Program-made: the position numbers and the translations under genes
Part shown: positions 48,777-57,348 of the stretch, piece after piece
Numbering within the stretch: the first letter of the stretch is position 1
Layout of the letters: each line of letters starts with the position of its first letter
The notes under the pieces: model-generated
What the model saw: the letters and a program-made list of their open reading frames with translations, nothing else
What the model was told of the DNA's origin: nothing
The model's database searches: none
Assembly: GCF_026016445.1 (NCBI RefSeq)
Contig: NZ_CP096147.1
Location: forward strand, 842,501 to 906,500
Reading direction: 5' to 3'
DNA length: 64,000 nt
Source of the DNA: Cognatishimia activa
GTDB lineage: Bacteria; Pseudomonadota; Alphaproteobacteria; Rhodobacterales; Rhodobacteraceae

Positions 48777-49559
48777 TTAAGCGGCTTTGGTCTGCATGCC
48801 GCGGACCATTTTCAGAACGGTACGGCGTGGCAGCAGAGGGGTGACCCAGTTCAGCAGGAAGGACAGGCGTCCCTCGTTGATGATCACAAGCTTACCTTTC
48901 ATCATGCCGTCATAGCCGATCTTGGCAACGCTCTCTGCAGTTGCGCCTTTTTGATTGGCGAGACCAGTGTCGCCGAGGTCTGCTGCGGCAACGAATTCCG
49001 TGTTTACCAGTCCTGGGTTCAGGGAAGACACCGTCACGCCAAATTCACGCAGCTCTTCATCCAGGGCTTGAGAGTAGGACATGACGTAGGCTTTGGTCGC
49101 AAAGTAGTTGGCCTGGAAAGGGCCGGGCATCATCGCAGCCGTAGACGCCACGTTCAGGATTTTGCCACCTCCGCGCGCCACCATGTCTTTGCCAAAGGCG
49201 TGGGATAATTCGACCAAAGCGCGGACATTCAGATCGATCATTGCCTTCTCTGCGGCCCAGTCACGCTCTGTATGCAAGCCATGACCGCCAAACCCAGCAT
49301 TGTTGATCAGGATGTCCACGTGCAATCCGCGTGTTGCAACCTCATCGATCAACATGCGCGCACCATCTTCTGCCGCCAAATCCAAGGCAATTGTGTGCAC
49401 CGTCACGCCGTGTTTGCGCTCAAGCTCGTCTTTGAGGTCATTCAGGGCTTCTTCGCGACGGGCAGTGATGATCAGGTCACCGCCTTTTGAGGCGTGATAG
49501 CGGGCGAATTCTTTGCCGATACCTGAGGACGCACCGGTGATCAGAGCAAGATTGGTCAT
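48777..49559 (-). CDS. Short-chain dehydrogenase/reductase
   Basis: The 260-residue classical SDR has the cofactor motif TGASSGIGKEFARYHASKGG near the N-terminus, NNAGFGGHG, and the catalytic YFATKAYVMSYSQAL (Tyr-x-x-x-Lys). The arginines after the first strand (ITARR) suggest NADP(H). The substrate is unknown. It diverges from a TetR gene with a perfect palindrome between, so it is probably its target. Confidence 0.9.
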   Translation of the reverse strand: MTNLALITGASSGIGKEFARYHASKGGDLIITARREEALNDLKDELERKHGVTVHTIALDLAAEDGARMLIDEVATRGLHVDILINNAGFGGHGLHTERDWAAEKAMIDLNVRALVELSHAFGKDMVARGGGKILNVASTAAMMPGPFQANYFATKAYVMSYSQALDEELREFGVTVSSLNPGLVNTEFVAAADLGDTGLANQKGATAESVAKIGYDGMMKGKLVIINEGRLSFLLNWVTPLLPRRTVLKMVRGMQTKAA

Positions 49560-49632
49560 AGTAGGTCTCCTGAGTTTCGCAGGGCAGCGCGGTTGTGTTT
49601 CTGACTGTATGACATATTTGGTTTAAAGTGTC

Positions 49633-49652
49633 ATTTTGTCAATTGACAAAAT
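49633..49652. promoter_or_regulatory. TetR-type operator palindrome
   Basis: ATTTTGTCAATTGACAAAAT is a perfect 20-base palindrome in the 119-base gap between the SDR (-) and TetR (+) genes. It lies 26 bases before the TetR start. A single strong dyad in a divergent gap is the usual autoregulatory operator of TetR repressors. Confidence 0.75.
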
Positions 49653-49678
49653 ATGCGAAAACTGTCAGAAAGTTTCCT

Positions 49679-50275
49679 ATGGATCAAAAAATCGAGCAAT
49701 ACCAAGACCCTAAGTTGAAAACTATTTTGTATGCGGCCTTTGATGCCTTCGCAAAATACGGGTTTAAGCGCACCTCTATGGCAGATATCGCCGAGGGTGC
49801 TGGCATGTCGCGCGCCGCGCTTTACATGCATTTCAAGAACAAAGACGACATTTTCCGCAGCATGATCGAAGCCTACTACGCCCAGTCCTGCGCCGATGTG
49901 GCTGAGGCTTTGAGCCGGGGTGGCGCGATCAGGGATCAGCTGAAGGCGGGTTTCTATGCGCAGTCTGGCGAAGCTTTCAAGGCACTGCTCGACTCTCCTC
50001 ACGGGGCCGAAATCATAGATGTGAAATCCGCCGCGCGAGATGTGGTGAAAGAAGGTAATCAGGCTCTGAAACGCGTATATGCGGATTGGCTGGCGGTTCA
50101 GTCAGACTGCGGACGTGTGAATTTTCAGGCCATATCAGATGACCCTGCTCAAGTGGCCGGGGTCATGTTGAAGGCCTTGGAAGGGCTGAAGTCCGATGTG
50201 CCAACTTACGATGACTATTCAGAGAGATGTGATCTTTTGGCTAAGGTTTTCGGTCAGGCTCTGTCGACCTCGTAA
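49679..50275 (+). CDS. TetR-family transcriptional regulator
   Basis: The 198-residue regulator has a TetR N-terminal helix-turn-helix, LYAAFDAFAKYGFKRTSMADIAEGAGMSRAALYMHFKNKDDIF (about residues 16-60). It is followed by a variable ligand/dimer domain with a Cys-containing helix. The frame extends upstream without similarity, so the ATG at 49679 is taken as the start even though no strong ribosome site is seen. It probably represses the divergent SDR gene and itself through the palindrome at 49633-49652. Confidence 0.9.
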   Translation: MDQKIEQYQDPKLKTILYAAFDAFAKYGFKRTSMADIAEGAGMSRAALYMHFKNKDDIFRSMIEAYYAQSCADVAEALSRGGAIRDQLKAGFYAQSGEAFKALLDSPHGAEIIDVKSAARDVVKEGNQALKRVYADWLAVQSDCGRVNFQAISDDPAQVAGVMLKALEGLKSDVPTYDDYSERCDLLAKVFGQALSTS

Positions 50276-50300
50276 GGTTGGGGGCACCTATTCCAACATC

Positions 50301-50672
50301 TCAAAGCGTTTGGGCTTCAGGAATTCCCAACTCCAAGCGTTTTTTCTTGGAAAGCCCAGAGGCCACCAGATCGTATGACACATCTATATGCGTCTTGAGC
50401 TCTGTGTCTGACAGACCCGGCTCATCGTAATTTTGCAGCCATTTCATGCCGCGCGAGGCCAGGTAAGGGGCCGGGCGTACACCGGGTTGTTCTTGTAAGA
50501 CCTCAAAGGCCAAAGGCGTGACTTTGAAGGTAAATGCGTCGCGTCCATCAGCCCAGCCGCAGATTGCAAAAACCTTACCGCCGACCTTCCAAACATCTGC
50601 ATTGCCCCATTGAACCACATGAGAAGTGGCGATTTTTGCGCCGCAATAGGCGTTGAACTCGTCTCGTGTCAT
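50301..50672 (-). CDS. MmcQ/YjbR-family protein
   Basis: This 123-residue MmcQ/YjbR-like protein has the double-wing fold pattern with SHVVQWGNADVWKVGGKVFAICGW, AFTFKVTPLAFEVLQEQPG and LKTHIDVSYDLVASGL. The fold resembles DNA-binding CyaY-like proteins; the function is unknown. Of two ATGs 9 bases apart, 50672 has AGGA 8 bases upstream. Its stop lies 26 bases from the tetR stop. Confidence 0.85.
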   Translation of the reverse strand: MTRDEFNAYCGAKIATSHVVQWGNADVWKVGGKVFAICGWADGRDAFTFKVTPLAFEVLQEQPGVRPAPYLASRGMKWLQNYDEPGLSDTELKTHIDVSYDLVASGLSKKKRLELGIPEAQTL

Positions 50673-50906
50673 GGGCGTCATCCTATGGGCTCGCGCTGAG
50701 AATTCAATTCGCTTCCATGACCAGAGTACTTAGCAAACGCAGAGAGCATTTCTGCGACGCAGAAAAAACACTTGCGTCGGTAATAAAATTACGCATATTG
50801 ACCTCAGGTGCGAAATCTTCGTTCGTGTTCGATTTTGATTGGCCGGTGGGCAGCTGATCAAAAGGGCGCAGCAAGACGGAAACACATGACTAAAATGGAG
50901 ACGCCC
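50673..50906. promoter_or_regulatory. Intergenic region with two palindromes
   Basis: This gap holds a perfect 17-base dyad TTTCTGCGACGCAGAAA (50749-50765) and a second dyad GTAAT-AAA-ATTAC (50780-50792). Both are upstream of a tiny membrane-protein gene and pntAB. They may be operators; no regulator is evident. Confidence 0.45.
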
Positions 50907-51011
50907 ATGACATTAACCATCGCATGTTTGATTTCTATTTGTTTACTGGCGGTTATCGCCAAAACATCACCGACACCCCAGCGTGTCAAAGCAACGTATC
51001 GTCGTAAATAA
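50907..51011 (+). CDS. Tiny membrane protein (34 aa)
   Basis: GGAG stands 6 bases before the ATG. The 34 residues are one hydrophobic segment (TLTIACLISICLLAVIAK) followed by a basic tail SPTPQRVKATYRRK. The plan closely resembles the 35-residue protein at 15198-15305, including QRV before basic residues. It is 166 bases upstream of pntA on the same strand. The function is unknown, and it could still be a chance frame. Confidence 0.5.
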   Translation: MTLTIACLISICLLAVIAKTSPTPQRVKATYRRK

Positions 51012-51045
51012 TCGACAATACCGAGCGGGTTTCGACAAAAATTGG

Positions 51046-51060
51046 GTCACAGGTTGTGAC
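51046..51060 (+). promoter_or_regulatory. Dyad upstream of pntA
   Basis: GTCACA-GGT-TGTGAC is a perfect 6+3+6 dyad about 118 bases before the pntA start. TGTGAC half-sites recall CRP/FNR-type sites, but the spacing here is too short for that family. No regulator is assigned. Confidence 0.35.
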
Positions 51061-51177
51061 ACAGAATCGCAAGGAAACGACAAATCCTTGTGAAAACTCG
51101 ACCGGATTAGTAAAGGAACGTCGAGCGGCGAAGACCGTATCGGGGAATGGAAAGTTCTGAATAGGGGGACTGGAAAC

Positions 51178-52755
51178 GTGAAAATCGGAACGCCAAGGGA
51201 GATCTTTGAGGGAGAAGCGCGTGTCGCTATGACCCCGGACTCCGCCAAGCAGCTTCAAAAGCTTGGTTATGAATGCGCAATCGAAAAAGGCGCAGGCGAA
51301 GCTGCGGGTTTTTCCGACGCGCTTTATGAAGCGGCGGGCGTAGAGGTCATCAAGACCCCAGCCGCGCTTTGGAAAGAAGTCGACATCATCGCAAAGGTGC
51401 GTCAGCCAGATGCAACCGAGATGAAGCGCCTGACAGCGGACAAGACGCTAATCTCCTTCTTCAACCCAGCGGGCAATGAAGAGGGCATGGAGACGGCCAA
51501 GTCCAAAGGCGCAAACGTGATTGCCATGGAAATGGTGCCACGTATTTCTCGTGCTCAGAAGATGGACGCCCTGTCCTCTATGGCAAACATCGCCGGTTAT
51601 CGCGCGGTGATCGAAGCGGGTAACAACTTTGGTCGCTTCTTCACCGGTCAGATTACCGCGGCGGGTAAAGTGCCTCCGGCGAAGGTTCTGGTTGTCGGTG
51701 CGGGTGTTGCGGGTCTTGCGGCAATCGGTACCTCCACATCGCTTGGCGCGATCACCTACGCATTTGACGTGCGTCCTGAGGTGGCTGAACAAGTTGAATC
51801 CATGGGCGCTGAGTTCGTCTATCTGGATTTTGAAGAAGAACAACAAGACGGTGCCGCAACTGGCGGTTACGCATCTGTGTCTTCTCCTGAGTTCCGCGAA
51901 GCGCAGCTGGCGAAGTTCCGTGAACTGGCGCCAGAGATGGACATCGTCATCACAACCGCGCTGATCCCGAACCGTCCAGCCCCTAAGCTGTGGCTTGAGG
52001 ATATGATCGCGGCCATGAAGCCGGGTTCCGTGATTGTCGACCTCGCGGCAGAGCGCGGCGGTAACGCCGAAGGCACTGTGGCGGACGAGAAAATCGTCAC
52101 AGAAAACGGCGTGACGATCATCGGCTATACCGACTTCCCATCCCGTATGGCAGCGCAGTCTTCCAGCCTCTATGCGACCAACATCCGTCACATGATGACT
52201 GACCTGACCCCTGAGAAAGACGGTCAGATCAATCACGACATGGAAGATGACGTGATCCGCGGCGCGACGGTGACATTTGAAGGTGAGATCACCTTCCCAC
52301 CACCACCGCCAAAGGTTGCGGCCATCGCGGCGCAGAAGAAACCAGAGGTCAAAGAGCTGACCCCTGAAGAAAAGAAAGCCGAAGAAGCGGCCGCCTTTAA
52401 AGCGCAGACAAAACAGCAGGTTACCCTGTTGGCAATCGGCGCAGGTCTGATCATGGGCGTGGGTCTTATCCCGAACATGCCCGCGAGCTTTATGCAGCAC
52501 TTCATCGTGTTTGTTCTGGCGGTCTTCATCGGCTTCCAGGTCATCTGGAACGTGGCACACTCGTTGCACACTCCTTTGATGGCTGTGACCAACGCAATTT
52601 CCTCGATCATCATTCTGGGCGCGCTGATCCAAATCGGATCCGGTGGCTTCCTTGTGATCCTGCTCGCGGCTCTCTCGGTCTTTATGGCCGGTATCAACAT
52701 CTTCGGTGGCTTCCTCGTCACCCGGCGCATGCTCGCCATGTTCCAGAAATCTTAA
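51178..52755 (+). CDS. pntA: NAD(P) transhydrogenase alpha subunit PntA
   Basis: PntA and PntB form the proton-translocating transhydrogenase that makes NADPH from NADH. The 525-residue alpha subunit begins with a GTG ([22 protein letters not shown]). Residues about 1-385 form the NAD(H)-binding domain I, with [20 protein letters not shown] and the RxAAQSS-like [18 protein letters not shown] Glu/Lys/Ala-rich linker leads to transmembrane helices at about 415-525. This is the E. coli-type fused alpha rather than the split PntAA/PntAB form. pntB follows after 15 bases. Confidence 0.95.
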   Translation: MKIGTPREIFEGEARVAMTPDSAKQLQKLGYECAIEKGAGEAAGFSDALYEAAGVEVIKTPAALWKEVDIIAKVRQPDATEMKRLTADKTLISFFNPAGNEEGMETAKSKGANVIAMEMVPRISRAQKMDALSSMANIAGYRAVIEAGNNFGRFFTGQITAAGKVPPAKVLVVGAGVAGLAAIGTSTSLGAITYAFDVRPEVAEQVESMGAEFVYLDFEEEQQDGAATGGYASVSSPEFREAQLAKFRELAPEMDIVITTALIPNRPAPKLWLEDMIAAMKPGSVIVDLAAERGGNAEGTVADEKIVTENGVTIIGYTDFPSRMAAQSSSLYATNIRHMMTDLTPEKDGQINHDMEDDVIRGATVTFEGEITFPPPPPKVAAIAAQKKPEVKELTPEEKKAEEAAAFKAQTKQQVTLLAIGAGLIMGVGLIPNMPASFMQHFIVFVLAVFIGFQVIWNVAHSLHTPLMAVTNAISSIIILGALIQIGSGGFLVILLAALSVFMAGINIFGGFLVTRRMLAMFQKS

Positions 52756-52770
52756 AGAGGGACAGGACAC

Positions 52771-54204
52771 ATGGAAAATTCATTCACAATGGCAGCCTAC
52801 GTGGTTGCTGGCGTTCTGTTCATCCTCTCTTTGGGTGGTTTGTCTGGCCAAGAAAGCGCGAAACGCGCGGTTTGGTATGGCATTGTTGGTATGGCGATTG
52901 CGGTCTTCGCAACGCTGGTTGGCCCGGGTTCCGGCCTGTGGCTGCTGTCGATCCCACTGATCGCAGCGGGTGGTATCATCGGTTACTACGTTGCACAGAA
53001 AGTGCAGATGACCGAGATGCCTCAGCTGGTGGCGGCGATGCACTCGCTGGTCGGTCTGGCAGCGGTCTTTGTTGGCTTTAACGCTGAGATGACCATCAAC
53101 CTTGTGGAAGCAGCGAAAGCGGCAAATGAGACCGTGGACGGTGCCTTTGCGAAGCTGGTTTACAAGAAAGAGCCAATCGAGATTGCGATCCTGAAGATCG
53201 AACTCGCATTGGGCATCTGGATTGGTGCTGTGACATTCACCGGTTCCGTGATTGCTTACGGCAAACTGGCGGGTAAGGTGACCTCTGCAGCGACCAAACT
53301 GCCGGGTGGTCACATCCTGAACGCAGCAGCTGCGGCTCTGTCTCTGATCTGCCTGATCTGGTACCTGAACTCTGGCGCAATGTTCCCACTGCTCATTCTG
53401 ACCCTGGCGGCGCTTTTCATCGGGTACCACCTGATCATGGGCATCGGCGGCGCGGATATGCCGGTTGTTGTTTCTATGCTGAACTCCTATTCCGGTTGGG
53501 CAGCAGCAGCGATTGGTTTCTCCCTCGGCAACGACCTTTTGATCGTTGTGGGTGCGCTGGTTGGTTCCTCTGGTGCGATCCTCAGCTACATCATGTGTAA
53601 GGCGATGAACCGTTCGTTCGTCAGCGTTATCCTTGGTGGCTTTGGCGGCACAACGGGTCCAGCCATGGAAGTGGAAGGCGAGCAGATTGCTATCGATGCA
53701 GAGGGTGTTGCCACCGCTCTGGACGAGGCAGACAGCATCGTGATCATTCCGGGCTACGGTATGGCGGTTGCGCAAGCGCAGCAGAACGTGGCGGAACTGA
53801 CCCGTCGTCTGCGTGCGAAGGGCAAAGAGGTTCGCTTTGCGATCCACCCGGTTGCGGGTCGTCTGCCAGGTCACATGAACGTTCTCTTGGCGGAAGCGAA
53901 GGTGCCTTATGACATCGTGCTGGAGATGGATGAAATCAACGATGATTTCCCGGAAACAGACGTGGCGATTGTTATCGGTTCCAACGACATCGTGAACCCA
54001 GCGGCACAGGAAGATCCGAACTCCCCAATCGCGGGCATGCCGGTTCTGGAATGCTGGAAAGCCAAGCAGGTGTTTGTCTCAAAACGTGGTCAAGGTACCG
54101 GGTATTCCGGCATCGAAAACCCGCTGTTCTACAAAGAAAACACCCGCATGTTCTATGGCGATGCGAAAGCATCCCTCGACACACTGCTGACCATGATCAG
54201 CTAA
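52771..54204 (+). CDS. pntB: NAD(P) transhydrogenase beta subunit PntB
   Basis: The 477-residue beta subunit has about eight to nine transmembrane helices (to about residue 270), including [17 protein letters not shown] with the conserved membrane histidine, then the NADP(H)-binding domain III with [40 protein letters not shown] and [26 protein letters not shown]. The spacing to pntA and a downstream terminator mark a two-gene operon, possibly led by the tiny protein at 50907. Confidence 0.96.
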   Translation: MENSFTMAAYVVAGVLFILSLGGLSGQESAKRAVWYGIVGMAIAVFATLVGPGSGLWLLSIPLIAAGGIIGYYVAQKVQMTEMPQLVAAMHSLVGLAAVFVGFNAEMTINLVEAAKAANETVDGAFAKLVYKKEPIEIAILKIELALGIWIGAVTFTGSVIAYGKLAGKVTSAATKLPGGHILNAAAAALSLICLIWYLNSGAMFPLLILTLAALFIGYHLIMGIGGADMPVVVSMLNSYSGWAAAAIGFSLGNDLLIVVGALVGSSGAILSYIMCKAMNRSFVSVILGGFGGTTGPAMEVEGEQIAIDAEGVATALDEADSIVIIPGYGMAVAQAQQNVAELTRRLRAKGKEVRFAIHPVAGRLPGHMNVLLAEAKVPYDIVLEMDEINDDFPETDVAIVIGSNDIVNPAAQEDPNSPIAGMPVLECWKAKQVFVSKRGQGTGYSGIENPLFYKENTRMFYGDAKASLDTLLTMIS

Positions 54205-54227
54205 GTCTTAGGACAAAGGAAATTGAG

Positions 54228-54255
54228 AAGCCCTGCCAAATCGGTGGGGCTTTTC
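54228..54255 (+). terminator. Rho-independent terminator after pntB
   Basis: AAGCCCTGCC-AAATC-GGTGGGGCTT folds into a 10-pair stem with two G-T pairs and runs into TTTTCCTTT, 24 bases after the pntB stop. Confidence 0.8.
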
Positions 54256-54297
54256 CTTTGTGTGTTACGCTAAGGCTGAACATGATGGAGTTTGGAT

Positions 54298-54657
54298 ATG
54301 CAAAAAGTCACAGGAATAGGCGGTTTCTTTTTCAAAGCCGAAAACCCGCAAGCCTTGGCAGAGTGGTATGACACCCACCTTGGTATTGATCCTGTAGGTG
54401 CCGTGCCTTGGTCGACGGAAGCAGGACACACAGTTTTTTCGCCTTTCGCCAAAGACACCGACTATTTTGGGCGCGACATCCAGCAATGGATGTTGAACCT
54501 GAGGGTCTCCGATTTGGCCGCGATGATTGCCCAACTCGAAGCTGCGGAGATTCCTGTGGAAACACGCGACGAATGGGACGGTGAATATGGTAAGTTCGCA
54601 CGCATACAAGACCCTGAGGGCAATCCGATCGAGTTGTGGGAGCCTCCAGCCGCCTAA
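54298..54657 (+). CDS. VOC-superfamily (glyoxalase-like) protein
   Basis: The 119-residue protein has one vicinal-oxygen-chelate domain: an N-terminal GIGGFFFKAENPQALAEWYDTHLGI and a C-terminal ARIQDPEGNPIELWEP, where the Glu is a usual metal ligand. GGAG lies 7 bases before the ATG at 54298. The substrate is unknown; members include lactoylglutathione lyases, dioxygenases and resistance proteins. Confidence 0.88.
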   Translation: MQKVTGIGGFFFKAENPQALAEWYDTHLGIDPVGAVPWSTEAGHTVFSPFAKDTDYFGRDIQQWMLNLRVSDLAAMIAQLEAAEIPVETRDEWDGEYGKFARIQDPEGNPIELWEPPAA

Positions 54658-54829
54658 ACAATTTTTGACCATTCGGGAAGGGAATTCCAATTCGGCGCTA
54701 ATCCCAATCACTTAGCTTGAATTCCAATCGTGGGTATACAAATGTATTCCTGTAACGCACTGAAACACAAAAGAAATTTCTTTACAGCCCCATTTTCCAG
54801 TCTAGGGTGGCCTCTTGAAAGGGACTACT

Positions 54830-56104
54830 ATGACTCCGATTGGCGACCATCCTCAACGCTTTGCGCTGTCTAATGAGCTGCACGCGCGGCCATTCCCCTC
54901 GCTTTTAGCGCCGGCAACCGCAGTGTTCCTGGCGATTAAGAAGCCCAAGGACGCGGCAGCGCGGGATCGAGATGAAGATTTGGCCTATTTGATCCAATTG
55001 CTTGACCGCTTTGGAGCGTCGCATCCCCGCCCGGGTGCAACGCATTATCAGGGCCAGATCGGGCGGCACCACCTGAAATGGGAACAGCATACGGAATTTG
55101 TGACCTATACGGTTTTCACCGAGGGGCTATCTTCCCGGCCGTTTGATCCTGCTGAGTTTGAGGTCTTTCCTGAGGATTGGCTGGAGGCTGCTCCGGGACA
55201 GCGATACACCTCTGCGTTGGTTCGGATTGCGCCACGACCGTCGCCGGAAAAAATCGCAAAACACCTGAAGAGTTGGTTTGTCCCTGAAAGCCTCGCTGTC
55301 AGCACGGTTCTGGATGATTCCGCATTGATCGCCGGTGACTTCCGCATCGATTCCGCGGGCCATTTGCGGTTTGCCGTCTTCCCAAGCGAGGACACAGGCC
55401 AGCAGCGTATTGGCCGCGTGGTGCAGCGGCTTTGTGAGATTGAAATTTATAAGTCGATGTCGATGCTCGGCTTCTCACGCGCCAAGGAAATGACAGAGCA
55501 GATGGGGCGCATCGAACCACGGTTGATGAACCTGATCGGGGAGATTGGCGAGACCGAGGCGGAAGAAACCCTGAACGAGCTGCTGGGAATTTCAGCGCAG
55601 CTTGAAGGGTTAGCCGCCAAAGCGTCATTCCGCTTTGGCGCGACAAAAGCCTACACCGCCATCGTGGAGCAACGAATCAAGGTGTTGCGCGAGGTGAGCT
55701 ATGAATCGCGCCAAACATTCGCTGAATTTATGATGCGTCGCTATGATCCTGCCATGCGCACAGTGGAGTCGACTGAAGCGCGACTTCAATCGCTGGCGGA
55801 TCGGGCCATGCGGGCAGGGGAATTGTTGCGAACAAAGGTTGACGTCTCTCGTTCAGCACAGAACCAAAGCCTCTTGGAAAGCATGGACAGGCGTGCGGAT
55901 ATGGCGCTGCGGTTACAGGAAACTGTCGAAGGATTGTCGGTGGTTGCGATCAGCTATTACGCGGTTTCACTCGCGGGTTACCTTTTCTACCCGCTGACAT
56001 CGGCGCTCGGACTATCAAAAGGGATGCTTCTGGCGATGTTGACTTTGCCTGTGGTTGCCATGGTTTGGTTCATGGTGCGGAAAATTAAAGCGCGGATGCA
56101 CTAG
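54830..56104 (+). CDS. DUF3422 membrane-anchored protein
   Basis: This 424-residue protein fits DUF3422 (COG4949). It has the N-terminal HPQRFALSNELHARPFPSL and HYQGQIGRHHLKWEQHTEFVTYTV, a coiled-coil middle (about 220-370, rich in Glu, Leu and Arg), and two C-terminal transmembrane helices (VVAISYYAVSLAGYLFYPL and MLLAMLTLPVVAMVWFMV). The bulk is likely cytoplasmic. No function is known. AAGGG precedes the ATG at 54830, which is preferred over a TTG 15 bases earlier. Confidence 0.88.
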   Translation: MTPIGDHPQRFALSNELHARPFPSLLAPATAVFLAIKKPKDAAARDRDEDLAYLIQLLDRFGASHPRPGATHYQGQIGRHHLKWEQHTEFVTYTVFTEGLSSRPFDPAEFEVFPEDWLEAAPGQRYTSALVRIAPRPSPEKIAKHLKSWFVPESLAVSTVLDDSALIAGDFRIDSAGHLRFAVFPSEDTGQQRIGRVVQRLCEIEIYKSMSMLGFSRAKEMTEQMGRIEPRLMNLIGEIGETEAEETLNELLGISAQLEGLAAKASFRFGATKAYTAIVEQRIKVLREVSYESRQTFAEFMMRRYDPAMRTVESTEARLQSLADRAMRAGELLRTKVDVSRSAQNQSLLESMDRRADMALRLQETVEGLSVVAISYYAVSLAGYLFYPLTSALGLSKGMLLAMLTLPVVAMVWFMVRKIKARMH

Positions 56105-56163
56105 TTGCCCTAGGAATTCCAGCATGCTCCGCTAAGTTGATCCAGCATAGTGCGAGGATTTCC

Positions 56164-57327
56164 ATGGCAGAGCGTCTGTCCCCCCGTGACCTTCTTGAAA
56201 AGCTGGTCAGTTTTCCGACTGTGAGTTCAGAAAGCAATCTGCCCCTCGTGGAGTGGATCGAAGCCTATCTGGCCTCCCATGGGATCACTGCAAACCGGCA
56301 CTACGATGATACCGGCAACAAGGCCGCGCTTTTTGCGCATGTTGGGCCTGACAAGACGGGTGGCGTGGTGCTTTCGGGGCATACGGATGTGGTGCCTGTA
56401 GAAGGGCAGCCTTGGGAGAGCGACCCTTTTACGGTCTTGGAAAAGGACGGGCGGCTTTATGGCCGGGGCACCTGTGACATGAAGGGCTTTGATGCCTTGG
56501 CGATCTGGGCTTTGGTTGAAGCGCAGTACGCTGACGTGAAACGACCTCTGCAACTGGCGTTGAGTTATGATGAGGAAATTGGCTGCGTCGGTGCTCCTGG
56601 TATGATTGCGGCCATGCAAGAGGTGCTGCCAAAGGCGAGCGCCGTGATTGTGGGCGAGCCTTCGATGATGAAGACTGTTTCTGGTCATAAGGGCACGATG
56701 GGCTATCAAGTCCATCTGCGTGGCTTTGAGGTGCATTCCTCGATGCTGCACAGGGGGGTCAGCGCGATCATGTCAGGGGCCAAGCTGATCGACTGGGGCA
56801 ATGTAAAAAACGCCGAAGGGCAGGCCGGTGAGCCGTCTGAAATGGCTTCGGTTTTTGACCCGCCCTTTACCACAGTGCATGTCGGCATGATCGAGGGGGG
56901 CGTGGCCCATAATATCACGGCCAAGGACTGCCGATTTGAGCTCGATTTTCGCACTGTGCCCGGTGATAGACTTGCTGAGTGGCAAGCTGCCTTTCTGGCA
57001 AAGGTTGACGAAGTGCAGGCTGAGATGCAGGCCGTGGTACCAGAGACCGGCATTGATCTGGTTGAGGGGTTCAACGTGCCGGCCCTGGCGCCAGAGGAAA
57101 ACGGTGAGGCCGAAGCGCTGGTGCGGCGTTTGACCGGAGATAACTCGTCAAATGTGGTGAGCTACGCCACGGAAGGGGGCCAATTCCAAGAGGCGGGGTA
57201 TTCGGCGGTGGTCTGTGGGCCAGGAGATATTGCACAGGCCCATCAACCCAATGAATACCTAGAGGTTTCACAGCTTGAGGCCGGTCAGGAATTCATGCAC
57301 AAACTGATAAAAGAATTGGCGGGGTAG
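56164..57327 (+). CDS. argE: Acetylornithine deacetylase
   Basis: ArgE removes acetate from N-acetylornithine in arginine synthesis. The 387-residue M20 metallopeptidase-fold enzyme has SGHTDVVPVEGQPW (His73, Asp75), GRGTCDMKGFDA (Asp105) and SYDEEIGCVGAPGM (catalytic Glu137), and a dimerisation domain around 180-290. GAGGA lies just before the ATG at 56164. A second M20 enzyme follows 21 bases later, so they are likely cotranscribed. Confidence 0.9.
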   Translation: MAERLSPRDLLEKLVSFPTVSSESNLPLVEWIEAYLASHGITANRHYDDTGNKAALFAHVGPDKTGGVVLSGHTDVVPVEGQPWESDPFTVLEKDGRLYGRGTCDMKGFDALAIWALVEAQYADVKRPLQLALSYDEEIGCVGAPGMIAAMQEVLPKASAVIVGEPSMMKTVSGHKGTMGYQVHLRGFEVHSSMLHRGVSAIMSGAKLIDWGNVKNAEGQAGEPSEMASVFDPPFTTVHVGMIEGGVAHNITAKDCRFELDFRTVPGDRLAEWQAAFLAKVDEVQAEMQAVVPETGIDLVEGFNVPALAPEENGEAEALVRRLTGDNSSNVVSYATEGGQFQEAGYSAVVCGPGDIAQAHQPNEYLEVSQLEAGQEFMHKLIKELAG

Positions 57328-57348
57328 CCCCGCAAGTCGGAGACATTC

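Noticed and set aside
51046-51060. GTCACA-GGT-TGTGAC read as a CRP/FNR site
   Set aside because: Spacing between half-sites is 3 bases, whereas CRP/FNR sites need about 4-6 with TGTGA/TTGAT first. It is kept only as an unassigned dyad.
51448-52770. 440-codon - frame opposite pntA, with a similar 364-codon frame opposite pntB
   Set aside because: Both are codon-bias shadows rich in Arg, Asp and His repeats and lack ribosome sites.
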